A model generated the notes under the pieces. The model ran no database searches and had not been told where the DNA came from. It saw only the letters and a program-made list of their open reading frames with translations. From Thiosocius teredinicola (GTDB lineage: Bacteria; Pseudomonadota; Gammaproteobacteria; Chromatiales; Chromatiaceae), in NCBI RefSeq assembly GCF_002009425.1, contig NZ_CP019936.1, positions 3,335,297 to 3,399,296 of the forward strand: a DNA stretch of 64,000 nt, in the 5' to 3' direction. Each line of letters starts with the position of its first letter. Position 1 is the first letter of the stretch. This document shows, piece after piece, positions 26,801 through 35,376 of this stretch. Both the position numbers and the translations under genes were made by a program.

Positions 26801-27721
26801 TCACTCGTCATCGGTCTTCGACCGACGTCGGGCACGTGCCCGAATGTCCAGCCACCCGTCCGCATAACCGAGGAAGGCGACGGTCGTGATGCCCTGCGGC
26901 ATCACTACAAGCAGCAGCAGGTAAAAACCCACCAGCCACGCGGACGAACCACCGAACATTGCCAGTAATCCGTGAACCACGCTGATGCCCTGAATCAGGT
27001 ACACCATCATGCCGACGATAAACAACTGCGCAATCGCGTTGGGCGTACCGTCGGTCATCAGCACGCCGCCAACAAACACCAGCGGCACACCGATCAATAA
27101 CCAGCGCCCGAATCTCAGGCGGCGAAACTCTTCGCCGAATGCACCCGGGCTATCGATCACCGCTGCCCAGTAGCGTGCCAGCAGCAGTGATATCACCGCA
27201 CCCAGTAACCAGGTCGCTGCGATGCCACCCGGCATCCACAACGCGGTCTGATCGAACACGGCCTCCACATCGGCCGACGACAATGTGCCGGGGTTCAGCG
27301 TGCCCTGCACGTGTTCGCGCAGTACCTCGCGCCACTCACTCACCGGATCGCCCATCGTCACGTACTGCAGTACGACGACAACCAGCGCACCGATGACTGC
27401 GACCTCGATCGCCATGCGTAACGAGCCGAAGCGTCCCATCACGCCGCCGAGGATACCGGCGGGCAGCCACATGGCCGCGCCGATCATTGCAGCACCGATG
27501 GGCGTTTGAAAAATCAGCCCGCCGATGCCCGCAATAGCCAGCAGCGCCGACACGATCACGTACGTGCCTTCGCGCCAGCCCTGCCGCAGAACCGTCAATG
27601 CGATCACCGCGGCGCTGACAACACCTACCGGCGTAACAATCAGCGCCAGCATGGCTGACACGGTGGCGGCTATGACCGCCTGCATACGGCCTTTCATCAC
27701 CCAATTGGCGAAGGCCTTCAT
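26801..27721 (-). CDS. DUF2232-type integral membrane protein
   Basis: The product is 306 residues with about eight hydrophobic helices, for example VIAATVSAMLALIVTPVGVV and LIGVPLVFVGGVLMT. A conserved membrane gene between rpsR and rplI is also found in Pseudomonas and related gammaproteobacteria and is usually annotated DUF2232. Function is unknown; its place inside a ribosomal-protein operon suggests constitutive growth-linked expression. The charged tail IRARARRRSKTDDE would be cytoplasmic. Assignment rests on position and hydropathy more than on motifs. Confidence 0.78.
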   Translation of the reverse strand: MKAFANWVMKGRMQAVIAATVSAMLALIVTPVGVVSAAVIALTVLRQGWREGTYVIVSALLAIAGIGGLIFQTPIGAAMIGAAMWLPAGILGGVMGRFGSLRMAIEVAVIGALVVVVLQYVTMGDPVSEWREVLREHVQGTLNPGTLSSADVEAVFDQTALWMPGGIAATWLLGAVISLLLARYWAAVIDSPGAFGEEFRRLRFGRWLLIGVPLVFVGGVLMTDGTPNAIAQLFIVGMMVYLIQGISVVHGLLAMFGGSSAWLVGFYLLLLVVMPQGITTVAFLGYADGWLDIRARARRRSKTDDE

Positions 27722-27775
27722 GCAACTACCTCATCAGCATATCCCGCCGCGACGAGACATGCCGGACAGATCAAA

Positions 27776-28000
27776 TCAATGACTGTCGGAGTACGGCAAC
27801 AGAGCCAGGTAACGGGCGCGTTTGATCGCATCCGCCAGCTGGCGCTGATATTTCGCGCTCGTGCCGGTGATACGGCTGGGCACGATCTTGCCCGACTCGC
27901 TGACGTATTGCTTCAGCAGGTTCAGGTCTTTGTAATCGATCTCGCTGATGCCCTCGGCGGAGAATCGGCAGTATTTACGGCGACGGAAAAAACGTGACAT
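27776..28000 (-). CDS. rpsR: 30S ribosomal protein S18
   Basis: The product is 74 residues, the usual length. The core [20 protein letters not shown] and [20 protein letters not shown] are diagnostic of S18. It is 19 nt after rpsF. With S6 it forms the heterodimer that binds 16S rRNA and, in many bacteria, the rpsF mRNA leader. Confidence 0.98.
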   Translation of the reverse strand: MSRFFRRRKYCRFSAEGISEIDYKDLNLLKQYVSESGKIVPSRITGTSAKYQRQLADAIKRARYLALLPYSDSH

Positions 28001-28019
28001 CGTAATGCTCTCCTAGGCG

Positions 28020-28412
28020 TCAGGCCGAGGCCTGTTCGGCGTCGTTCTTATCGGAATCGGTACGTGCAGCAGGTGCTTCGTCACGCTCTTTCTCGTCTTC
28101 CTTGGCGAGCGGCGAGGTCTCGGTGATCGCCTCTTTGCGACGCACGACCAGGTTACGCAGCACCGCGTCGTTGAAACGGAACGCGCTTTCGAGCTCGGCC
28201 AACGCTTCGGCGCCGCACTCGATGTTCATCAGGACGTAGTGTGCTTTGTGGATTTTGTTGATCGGGAAGGCCAATTGACGACGGCCCCAATCTTCCAGGC
28301 GGTGGATCACGCCGCCGCTGTTTTCGATGGTCCCGCGGTAACGCTCGACCATACCCGGTACCTGCTCGCTCTGATCCGGATGGACCAGAAACACGATCTC
28401 GTAGTGACGCAT
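28020..28412 (-). CDS. rpsF: 30S ribosomal protein S6
   Basis: The product is 130 residues. The S6 fold signature is present ([47 protein letters not shown]), followed by an acidic, probably disordered C-terminal tail like that of E. coli S6, the substrate site for RimK glutamylation in that species. AAGGAG precedes the ATG. First gene of the rpsF-rpsR-DUF2232-rplI operon. Confidence 0.97.
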   Translation of the reverse strand: MRHYEIVFLVHPDQSEQVPGMVERYRGTIENSGGVIHRLEDWGRRQLAFPINKIHKAHYVLMNIECGAEALAELESAFRFNDAVLRNLVVRRKEAITETSPLAKEDEKERDEAPAARTDSDKNDAEQASA

Positions 28413-28435
28413 TGTCGCTCCTTACGGTTTACACA

Positions 28436-28465
28436 GCCTCCCATCGGCAACTGCCGCGGTGAGGC
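28436..28465 (-). promoter_or_regulatory. Candidate S6:S18 autoregulatory leader hairpin
   Basis: In the rpsF 5' leader the minus-strand RNA forms GCCTC/GAGGC outer arms and a CGGCA/TGCCG inner stem, separated by an internal loop with ACCG on one side and ATGG on the other. A CACCG-containing bulged hairpin before rpsF is the known S6:S18-binding motif. It ends about 24 nt before the start codon. Confidence 0.6.
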
Positions 28466-28504
28466 AAGGAGGACCGGCCCTGAGGCCGGCCGGAAAGGCG
28501 CGGG

Positions 28505-28533
28505 ATATTAGGTGAAAAGGCAAGCGATTGCAA
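28505..28533 (-). promoter_or_regulatory. Candidate sigma-70 promoter of the rpsF operon
   Basis: The minus strand has TTGCAA (28528-28533), a 17-nt spacer and TAATAT (28505-28510), placed before the leader hairpin and about 90 nt from rpsF. Confidence 0.55.
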
Positions 28534-28564
28534 GCATTTAAGCAGTCGCCGCCGGTCGGACCGC

Positions 28565-29305
28565 TCAGCGACGCTGGCGCACCGCCTCGTACAGACAGAC
28601 GCCGGTTGCCACCGACACGTTAAGGCTGTCGACATGACCCGCCATCGGCAGACGCACCAGCTGATCGCAGGTATCACGTGTCAGCCGACGCATACCCTCG
28701 CCTTCTGCACCCATGACCAGCGCGAGCGGACCGGTGAGATCGGCCGCGTAGAGATCGATGTCTGCTTCGCCGGCGGTGCCGATCACGAACACCCGGTGCG
28801 TATCCTGCAGGTACTTGAGTGTGCGAACCAGATTCGTGACCTGGACGAAGGGCACCGTTTCTGCCGCGCCGCTGGCAACCTTGCACACCACCGGGGTCAG
28901 ACCGCCGGCGCGGTCGCGCGGCGCAATCACCGCGTGCGCCCCGGCACCGTCGGCGCTGCGCAGACAGGCGCCCAGATTGTGAGGGTCGGTAACACCGTCG
29001 AGCACCAGCAGCAACGGGGGGTCATCCAATCCTCCGAGCAAATCGTCGAGCGCCGCTTCGGTGAGACTGGTCGGCATCTCGCCATGCGCGACCACGCCCT
29101 GGTGGTTCGCGCCGCCGGTCAGTTTGTCGAGCGACGCCTTGTCGCTCGGCTCCGGTTTGACGCCGGCTGCCCGCGCTTCGTCGAGCAGTTGACGCAGACG
29201 CTTGTCTTTGCGCGCCACATCGAACAGCAGGCTGTCGATGCGTTGTGCGCCGTGCTTGAGCGCTGTACGCACCGCATGTATTCCAACAATCATCTGGCCG
29301 GACAT
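28565..29305 (-). CDS. rlmB: 23S rRNA (guanosine-2'-O)-methyltransferase RlmB
   Basis: The product is 246 residues, a SPOUT-class methyltransferase that modifies G2251 in the 23S rRNA P-loop. An N-terminal substrate-binding L30e-like domain (about 1-75: VGIHAVRTALKHGAQRID) is followed by the knotted catalytic domain with DGVTDPHNLGACLRSADG, LVMGAEGEGMRRL and VRLPMAGHVDSLNVSVAT, the three SPOUT motifs. It lies 3 nt after rnr, the usual pairing in gammaproteobacteria. Confidence 0.96.
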   Translation of the reverse strand: MSGQMIVGIHAVRTALKHGAQRIDSLLFDVARKDKRLRQLLDEARAAGVKPEPSDKASLDKLTGGANHQGVVAHGEMPTSLTEAALDDLLGGLDDPPLLLVLDGVTDPHNLGACLRSADGAGAHAVIAPRDRAGGLTPVVCKVASGAAETVPFVQVTNLVRTLKYLQDTHRVFVIGTAGEADIDLYAADLTGPLALVMGAEGEGMRRLTRDTCDQLVRLPMAGHVDSLNVSVATGVCLYEAVRQRR

Positions 29306-29308
29306 CGA

Positions 29309-31696
29309 TCAGCCCTTACCTTTCCCCTTGCTGCGCTTTCTACGGCTTCCGGTTTTGCCGTCGCGCTTCTGCGACTTCTTGTCACTGGATTTCTGACCTG
29401 CCGCGTCTTTCTTCGACTTGCGTGTGGCGCTGCCTTTGTCGTTGTTCCTGGCCTTGCGATCACGCTGCCTGTCACCTGTCGCACGACCTTTGCCCGGACC
29501 CTCGACCTTGTCGGCCAGAACAAAATCGATCTTGCGATCGTCGATGTTCACCGCCGCCACCTTGACCCGGAGCGTGTCGCCGAGGCGGTACACGCGTCCG
29601 GTGCGATCGCCGGTCAATCGGTGCCCGATCGGATCGAAATGGAAGTAGTCGTAATCCAGCGCCGTGATATGCACCAGGCCCGAGACGTAGATACCGTCGA
29701 GTTCGACAAAGATGCCGAAGCTGTTGACGCCCGAGATCACGCCATCGAACGACTCGCCGACCTTGTCGAGCATGAATTCGCACTTGAGCGTATCGGACGC
29801 GTCGCGGGTCGCATCGTCGGCGCGCCGCTCGGTCGCCGAGCAGTGTTCGCCCATTGCCGCGAGATGCTGATGCGTGTACTCGAACGCCTCGGGTGGTTCG
29901 CCGGTCAGCAGATGCTTGAGCGCACGGTGCACCATCAGATCCGGATAACGCCGGATCGGTGACGTGAAGTGCGTATAGGCAGGAAACGCCAAACCGAAGT
30001 GGCCGACGTTCGTATCGGAGTACACCGCCTGCATCATCGAGCGCAACAGCACGACCTGGATCACGTGGAAGTCCGGCCGGTCTTTGACCTTGTCGAGCAG
30101 GTTGGCGTAGTCCTTCGCGGTCGGCTCGTCGCCGCCGTCGAGCGACAGGCCGAGTTCGGCAAGAAACTCACGCAGATCCGACAGCTTTTCAGTGCTGGGC
30201 TGCTCGTGTATCCGATACAAGGCCGGCATCTTCTTGCGCAGCAGGTGGCGCGCCGCGGCCACGTTCGCCGCCAGCATGCATTCCTCGATCAGCTTGTGTG
30301 CATCGTGGCGCACCAAGGGCACGATCTCTTCTAGTTTGCCGTCGTCGCCGAAACGGAAACGCGTCTCGACGGTATCGAAATCGATCGCACCACGTTCAGC
30401 ACGCGCCTCGTGCAGCAGCCTGTAGAGGCCGTAGAGATCATGCAGGTGCGGCAGCACGTCGGCATGTTGTGCGCACAGTTCGGCATCGCCATCGAGCAGC
30501 ATGGCGCCGACCTGGTCATAGGTAAGGCGCGCATGCGAATTCATGACCGCCTCGAAGAAGCGTGAGCGGATCAGCTTGCCTTCGGCATCAAAGTACAACT
30601 CGCCGGTCATGCACAGCCGGTCGACCTTCGGATTCAGCGAACACAACCCGTTCGACAGGATCTCCGGCAACATGGGGATCACCCGATCCGGGAAGTACAC
30701 CGAGTTGCCGCGCTTGTAGGCCTCGTCGTCGAGCGCCGTACCGGGCACCACGTAAGACGATACGTCGGCGATCGCCACCAACAGCCGCCAGCCTTTCTTG
30801 GTGCGTTCGCAGAATACCGCGTCGTCGAAATCGCGCGCATCGGCGCCATCGATCGTCACCAGCGGCACGTTGCGCAGGTCGGTCCGACCCTGCTTTGCCG
30901 CCTCCGGCACCTCAGGCTTGAGCTCGGCGATCTCTGCGTCGACCTCGGCGGGCCAATCCAGCGGGATATCGTTGGCGCGAATGGCCACATCGGTCGCCAT
31001 CCCCGGCGCCAGGTGGTCACCCAGTATCTCGACCACCTCACCGAGCGGCTGACGCCAGGTCTGTGGGTGTTCGGTGATGTGCACCACCACCATCTGGCCA
31101 TGCTTGGCACCCATCAGGCGATCGGGCGTTATCAATATCTGCTGCGCGACACGCTTGTTGTCCGGCAGCAGAAAGGCGACACCCGCCTCGATCTGCAAAC
31201 GGCCAACGATATTCTCGAAGGCGCGCTCGAGTACCTCGACCACCGCTGCCTCGCGCCGACCCCGGCGGTCGATGCCGGCAACACGCGCGACGATGCGGTC
31301 GCCGTGCCACAGGCGACGCATCTCGCGCGGACTGAGGTAGAGATCGTCGCCGCCCTCGTCGGCCTGCATGAAGCCGAAGCCGTCGGGATGGCCGATCACC
31401 CGTCCATGCAGCAGGTCCTCGTGGTTGACCACGCAATAGCCGCCGCGCCGATTGCACACCACCTGCCCGTCGCGCTGCATGGCGTTGAGCCTTCGCGACA
31501 AGGCCTCGCGCTGTTGTGGATCGCCGGCCAGTTGCAGTGACTCGGCGATATCGTCGAAACGCAGCGGCGCGCCGTGTTCCTCCATCATGCCAAGGATGAA
31601 CTCGCGGCTGGGGATCGGGTTTTCGTATTTCTTGGCCTCGCGGGCCTGATAGGGATCGCGATCGCGAACGTTACGCCGTGGTTTACGCTTCGACAC
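29309..31696 (-). CDS. rnr: Ribonuclease R
   Basis: The product is a 795-residue processive 3'-5' exoribonuclease. Order: N-terminal helix-turn-helix (about 25-90), two cold-shock domains (about 95-245), RNB catalytic domain (about 265-590) with the acidic cluster in DGADARDFDDAVF, S1 domain (about 640-725) and a very basic Lys/Arg-rich tail of about 65 residues used for structured RNA and ribosome binding in other species. It starts at a GTG; no strong ribosome-binding site is visible. Co-transcribed with rlmB and divergent from tRNA-Leu. Confidence 0.96.
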   Translation of the reverse strand: MSKRKPRRNVRDRDPYQAREAKKYENPIPSREFILGMMEEHGAPLRFDDIAESLQLAGDPQQREALSRRLNAMQRDGQVVCNRRGGYCVVNHEDLLHGRVIGHPDGFGFMQADEGGDDLYLSPREMRRLWHGDRIVARVAGIDRRGRREAAVVEVLERAFENIVGRLQIEAGVAFLLPDNKRVAQQILITPDRLMGAKHGQMVVVHITEHPQTWRQPLGEVVEILGDHLAPGMATDVAIRANDIPLDWPAEVDAEIAELKPEVPEAAKQGRTDLRNVPLVTIDGADARDFDDAVFCERTKKGWRLLVAIADVSSYVVPGTALDDEAYKRGNSVYFPDRVIPMLPEILSNGLCSLNPKVDRLCMTGELYFDAEGKLIRSRFFEAVMNSHARLTYDQVGAMLLDGDAELCAQHADVLPHLHDLYGLYRLLHEARAERGAIDFDTVETRFRFGDDGKLEEIVPLVRHDAHKLIEECMLAANVAAARHLLRKKMPALYRIHEQPSTEKLSDLREFLAELGLSLDGGDEPTAKDYANLLDKVKDRPDFHVIQVVLLRSMMQAVYSDTNVGHFGLAFPAYTHFTSPIRRYPDLMVHRALKHLLTGEPPEAFEYTHQHLAAMGEHCSATERRADDATRDASDTLKCEFMLDKVGESFDGVISGVNSFGIFVELDGIYVSGLVHITALDYDYFHFDPIGHRLTGDRTGRVYRLGDTLRVKVAAVNIDDRKIDFVLADKVEGPGKGRATGDRQRDRKARNNDKGSATRKSKKDAAGQKSSDKKSQKRDGKTGSRRKRSKGKGKG

Positions 31697-31745
31697 GGAG
31701 TGATTTTTCTCTGTCTGGTGTTTGTTTCATCCGGCTATTGTAGCG

Positions 31746-31774
31746 TTGACAGCCCTATGGTGTCGCTGTACAGT
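31746..31774 (+). promoter_or_regulatory. Sigma-70 promoter of tRNA-Leu
   Basis: Perfect TTGACA (31746-31751), 17-nt spacer and TACAGT (31769-31774). Transcription would start near 31781, about 28 nt before the tRNA 5' end. Confidence 0.75.
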
Positions 31775-31808
31775 CCGCGCTTCCGTTTTTGGGCTCCCCA
31801 AAAACGAT

Positions 31809-31895
31809 GCCGAAGTGGCGGAATTGGTAGACGCGCATGGTTCAGGTCCATGTCGGGGCAACCCGGTGGAGGTTCAAGTCCTCTCTTCGGCACCA
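31809..31895 (+). tRNA. tRNA-Leu(CAG)
   Basis: The 87-nt gene includes an encoded CCA. The acceptor stem pairs GCCGAAG (31809-31815) with CTTCGGC (31885-31891), with discriminator A. The anticodon stem CATGG/CCATG closes the loop TTCAGGT, giving anticodon CAG (reads CUG). A long variable arm, typical of class II leucine tRNAs, and the T-loop GTTCAAGTC are visible. It is flanked by its own promoter and terminator, so it is a single-gene transcription unit. Confidence 0.97.
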
Positions 31896-31905
31896 TCAAG
31901 ATTCG

Positions 31906-31944
31906 AAAGTCCGGTTCTGTGAAGAACCGGGCTTTTTCATTTTC
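31906..31944 (+). terminator. Intrinsic terminator of tRNA-Leu
   Basis: A 13-bp stem with one G-U pair (31906-31918 with 31923-31935) and loop GTGA, running into a T-rich tract. It lies 10 nt after the tRNA. Confidence 0.85.
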
Positions 31945-32020
31945 GGCATGCCGCCGGACGCCACCGGTGTGCAACACTACCCGATGCCAGCAGAGGCTGG
32001 CGTCACATCCGACGAACTCG

Positions 32021-32296
32021 CTATTTGATGCCGACCAGACTGCCCGACTCTTTGTCTTCACGCTGATCGTCAAGACGTCGGGAGAAGGCTTGCAGAATCA
32101 CCAGAACATTGCCGAAGTTGGTCGTGGCGTGGCTATAGACCCTTCCCTGAGGAATGTCCTCACCGACAACCGCCAGAACATGATAAGCGTCGTGGAGTGC
32201 GTACCAGGCATCGCGCAATACCTCCGCATCCCCTTCCCGGCCTTTGCGCCTGAATTCTTCGATCAGGTCGCACATGCGCTGCCGCTTATTAACCAT
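32021..32296 (-). CDS. Hypothetical protein, 91 residues
   Basis: Not recognised. The start at 32296 (MVNKRQRMCDL) follows AAGGGGAAG at good spacing; the frame is open for 62 more codons upstream but that part is low-quality and lacks a start signal. The protein is helical and charged: CDLIEEFRRKGREGDAEVLR, DAWYALHDAYHVLAVVGEDI and RVYSHATTNFGNVLVILQAF, with no membrane segment or signal peptide. It is isolated between the tRNA and a gene-free stretch. Confidence 0.6.
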   Translation of the reverse strand: MVNKRQRMCDLIEEFRRKGREGDAEVLRDAWYALHDAYHVLAVVGEDIPQGRVYSHATTNFGNVLVILQAFSRRLDDQREDKESGSLVGIK

Positions 32297-32482
32297 CGTC
32301 TTCCCCTTAGAACGATGTGCTTCCGCTGCCGGGGCCCCATTCCCTGTCTTGTCTGCCGTGCCGGATCGACACCGCCCGTGTCGCGTCGTCAGATCTGCGG
32401 CGTTCGACCAAGTTGTAAAGAAGACCGGTGAAATGAAGACTGGCGCCCGACGTGCGGAACCAGCGATGGGGCCTGTTGCCAT

Positions 32483-32931
32483 CAGCCCCGTTGTTCTTTT
32501 TCCCTATCCATCCAGCTTGTGCAAACTGGCTGGCTTTGAGTGTCAGGTCGACCTCATCAGTAGGGCCGCCACCGACGTCGGGAACTATAGTCGTCGAGAT
32601 TTTTGAACAAGAATTCTATGGATATTAATGTGATCCACTTCATATTTTTTCTCGGCAGGGTGATTGACATCGATCCACCTGCGTGTCTTGGACACGGTAC
32701 GCAGCCGCTCTGGCGAAGCCTCGCAGATTGGATTGGCCAACCGCCCTTTCGGCCAGACTCGCCGACGAGACATCTGCCTGATACCCGAAACGTTGTCTGA
32801 TGGCAGCGCGGCGCTGTATGCGATGTGAACAGGCCCCGAAGATTTGGCACACTAGCGTGCCGTGACCCGGACCCACGGCGTGCCGCCAGCGATACGGCAG
32901 CATTCAGATAAACATAATAAGAGGTAATCCC
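32483..32931. other. Gene-free stretch with AT-rich core
   Basis: Contains no convincing gene. Around 32590-32660 base composition drops to clearly AT-rich compared with neighbours. A 62-codon frame on the minus strand (32585-32773) crosses this part but resembles nothing recognised and lacks a ribosome-binding site. The last 30 bases carry AAGAGG, the ribosome-binding site of the ankyrin gene. Confidence 0.5.
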
Positions 32932-35073
32932 ATGCTGCTGGACCCATTGCGTCAAGGATCGATCGCCCTGCTGATCCTGTTGTTCGGCATCGCATCCACC
33001 GCTGTCGCCCAGACCGTGTGGTCGATCAACGATCTGGCCAGCGGCAACGTCGACACCGTGCTCAAGTCGATCGAGCAGATCCCGCAGGAACAGATCAATC
33101 AACCGGTCACGCGCGCAGGTCAGACGCCGTTCCTGATGGTGACGACCTATGGCAGCACGAAGATCAGATTTCCGGCGCTTAAAGCGTTGATCGAACGCGG
33201 CGCGAGTCCGACGCTGCGCGACGACGACGAAAACACAGCGTTGATGCTGCTCAACACGCCGGATGCCGACATCGTGCGTTTTCTGGTCGAACAGGGTGTC
33301 GACATCAATGCGGTGAACAAAGACGGCGATACCGCCTTGCACGTCGCCGCGCGTGAACGCCTGATCGATTACGTCGAACTCTTGCTCACCAACGGCGCGG
33401 ATCTCAACCTGAAGAACGCGCGCGGTGAGACCCCCTTGCTGCTGGCCGCGCAAGTGGGCGACGAGGCGTTATTCAAGCTGTTCGCCGAGCGCGGCGCCGA
33501 TACCGAGATGACCGACAACCAGGGCAACGGCGTGCTGCACGCCGTGGTCGACGCCAACGACGAGCCGTTTCTCAACTTGCTGCTCAAAGACGAGATCGAC
33601 ATCGATCGACCGAACCACGCTGGCGACACCCCCTTATCGCTGGCGGCCAACCAAGAACGATGGACCATCGCGCGTGAGTTGCTGCGCAAAGGGGCCAACC
33701 CGAACGTACCGATGCAGGGCGATACCTCGGTCGGCCTGTACATACTCGCCCATCCCGAACTCAAGCTGGGCAAACTGGTGCCCCAGAAGAAGGTCGATAT
33801 CGATTTCGTCACATCCAGTGGCCGCACTGCCTTGGAAAAGGCCGTCTCCGCCGGCGACCCGGCCCAGGTTCGCGTCGCACTGAAGATGGGCGCCGGCCTG
33901 GATACCCTGCCGCCGGGAGCGATCGTGCGCTTGTGTGAGCAGATGGCCGGCGACCAGGCGCGTGGCGAAGCCCTCATGCTGCTGCGCAAAGCCGCGCGCT
34001 CCAAGGCCGGGCGTTCCGACCTCGACGAACAATGCCTGACCGGGGCGATTCGCGCCGCAGACCCTAAACTCGTCGGCGAGTTGATCGAGCGCGGCGCAGG
34101 TCTGCAGGGTAAACGCGCCGCCGATCAACCTTGGCAAAGCACCCCGATCGGTTTGGCGCTGAACAAGAAGCTGTTCCCGATAACCCGGCAGTTGTTGCAG
34201 GCGAATGCCGCCGCCGGCAAGGATCCGCACATACCCTGGCCCGCCGTAGAAGCCATGGTAGAGACGCTCAAGGCGCAGCCCGACAACCACCCTGCCGAGC
34301 AAGTCACTTTGCTACTGCTCGATCAGAATATCTATACGACACCTCAGGTGCTGCAGTCACAGTCGACATTGGCGGCCTTGCAATGGATGGTGCACGCGCC
34401 CAGTGCGCTGCTGCGCGACTCGGCACAGCGCATGCGCTTCGTCGACCGGCAGACCGAAGAACCGCTCGCACCGCCGCTGCAGTCGCAGTTGGCCAAGCGC
34501 GCAGTCGACGATGCGCTGGCATCCGATGCAACTGCCGCAGGCGACCCCGACACCGTCAAACCGCTGGAATTCCCGGACAACGCCAAGCTGTATCTCATCG
34601 GCATCTATCGTGGCGCGGTCCCCGGTGAAGACGGTCCGCTGTCGGCCAACAAGGATTGCGCCGCCGACGGCGCTACCTGCGCGGCACAACTCGCCGGCGA
34701 CACGGCCGATGTGGTCGGCCAGGTCATCGTCGACGTCGGTCCCGGCAAAGACCCCTTGATCCTCGCCCTGACCGCGCACCAAAGCACCCGATGGGTAGTA
34801 AAGAATCCGACCAAGCGTCCCATCGCGGGCGTGATCGTCAGCGGCCAGCAACCCCAGCGGGTCGATGGTTTGGTTCACGACACCCTGCTGCACGTCACCA
34901 CGGCGGAGCCCTCGGCATGTCGCAACTGCAGCGGCGGAGAAACGCTCTTTGTATTGTCGGATCGCGAAGACGAAGGATACGGCGCTGCTATCGAGTACCT
35001 CGCCGAACTGACCGGCCGCAAGCCCTCACGCCAGCACCTGCGTTACCGCGCCAGGCAGGTTTCGGTACGTTAG
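32932..35073 (+). CDS. Exported ankyrin-repeat protein
   Basis: The product is 713 residues. A signal peptide (about 1-26, IALLILLFGIASTAVAQ) precedes ankyrin repeats covering roughly residues 60-330, with clear units such as KDGDTALHVAARERLIDYVE and RGETPLLLAAQVGDEALFKL. More diverged repeats run to about 430. The last 170 residues form a different domain (about 540-713) with LYLIGIYRG, cysteines in ANKDCAADGATCA and ACRNCSG, and a beta-rich pattern, not recognised. Likely periplasmic; role unknown, possibly protein binding. AAGAGG precedes the ATG. Confidence 0.85.
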   Translation: MLLDPLRQGSIALLILLFGIASTAVAQTVWSINDLASGNVDTVLKSIEQIPQEQINQPVTRAGQTPFLMVTTYGSTKIRFPALKALIERGASPTLRDDDENTALMLLNTPDADIVRFLVEQGVDINAVNKDGDTALHVAARERLIDYVELLLTNGADLNLKNARGETPLLLAAQVGDEALFKLFAERGADTEMTDNQGNGVLHAVVDANDEPFLNLLLKDEIDIDRPNHAGDTPLSLAANQERWTIARELLRKGANPNVPMQGDTSVGLYILAHPELKLGKLVPQKKVDIDFVTSSGRTALEKAVSAGDPAQVRVALKMGAGLDTLPPGAIVRLCEQMAGDQARGEALMLLRKAARSKAGRSDLDEQCLTGAIRAADPKLVGELIERGAGLQGKRAADQPWQSTPIGLALNKKLFPITRQLLQANAAAGKDPHIPWPAVEAMVETLKAQPDNHPAEQVTLLLLDQNIYTTPQVLQSQSTLAALQWMVHAPSALLRDSAQRMRFVDRQTEEPLAPPLQSQLAKRAVDDALASDATAAGDPDTVKPLEFPDNAKLYLIGIYRGAVPGEDGPLSANKDCAADGATCAAQLAGDTADVVGQVIVDVGPGKDPLILALTAHQSTRWVVKNPTKRPIAGVIVSGQQPQRVDGLVHDTLLHVTTAEPSACRNCSGGETLFVLSDREDEGYGAAIEYLAELTGRKPSRQHLRYRARQVSVR

Positions 35074-35376
35074 AAGCGCGCTCGCGTTCACCTGTGGCGG
35101 CAGACATCGGGCGAAAAAAAACGGGTTGTCGCGGGGAGAGCGACAACCCGTAAAGCGCATAATCATCGCGCCAGAGGAGAGCTTCGGCGGGGACCGTCGG
35201 CGGACAGTCACCGCTGATATCTGGGATTACGGCCAACCCCGCGGGAAATTGAACATCTGGTTCTTTTTGTTCCCAGGGGGACTCGGCGACGTCGGCGCGC
35301 CGCCCGCGTTGCCTTTTGGCTCGCACACACGGGCTCGGCCGGCGGCTAAACTCGGCATGCGGAGGAGGACGCGACC
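35074..35376. other. Intergenic region with minus-strand terminator
   Basis: A 303-base gap between the ankyrin and macrodomain genes. It holds a strong hairpin with a minus-strand T tract (35114-35151) and, on the plus strand, GGAGGAGG before the macrodomain start. No convincing protein gene is seen on either strand. The minus strand from about 35280 to 35152 contains several GC-rich inverted segments and could be a small RNA. Confidence 0.5.
35114..35151 (-). terminator. Intrinsic terminator facing minus strand
   Basis: Perfect 12-bp stem (35121-35132 with 35140-35151), 7-nt loop, followed on the minus strand by eight T. The nearest upstream minus-strand gene starts at 37781, with plus-strand genes between, so its transcript is unidentified. 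Confidence 0.75.

Noticed and set aside
28634-29962. Plus-strand open frame (442 codons)
   Set aside because: Antisense to rlmB and rnr; no start signal or known motif.
32557-33453. Minus-strand open frame (298 codons)
   Set aside because: Covers the 5' part of the ankyrin gene, whose signal peptide, repeats and ribosome-binding site are clear; Arg/Gln-rich shadow.
34988-35326. Minus-strand open frame (112 codons) over the ankyrin-macrodomain gap
   Set aside because: Runs through the strong minus-strand terminator hairpin and into the ankyrin gene; no start signal or conserved-looking segment.
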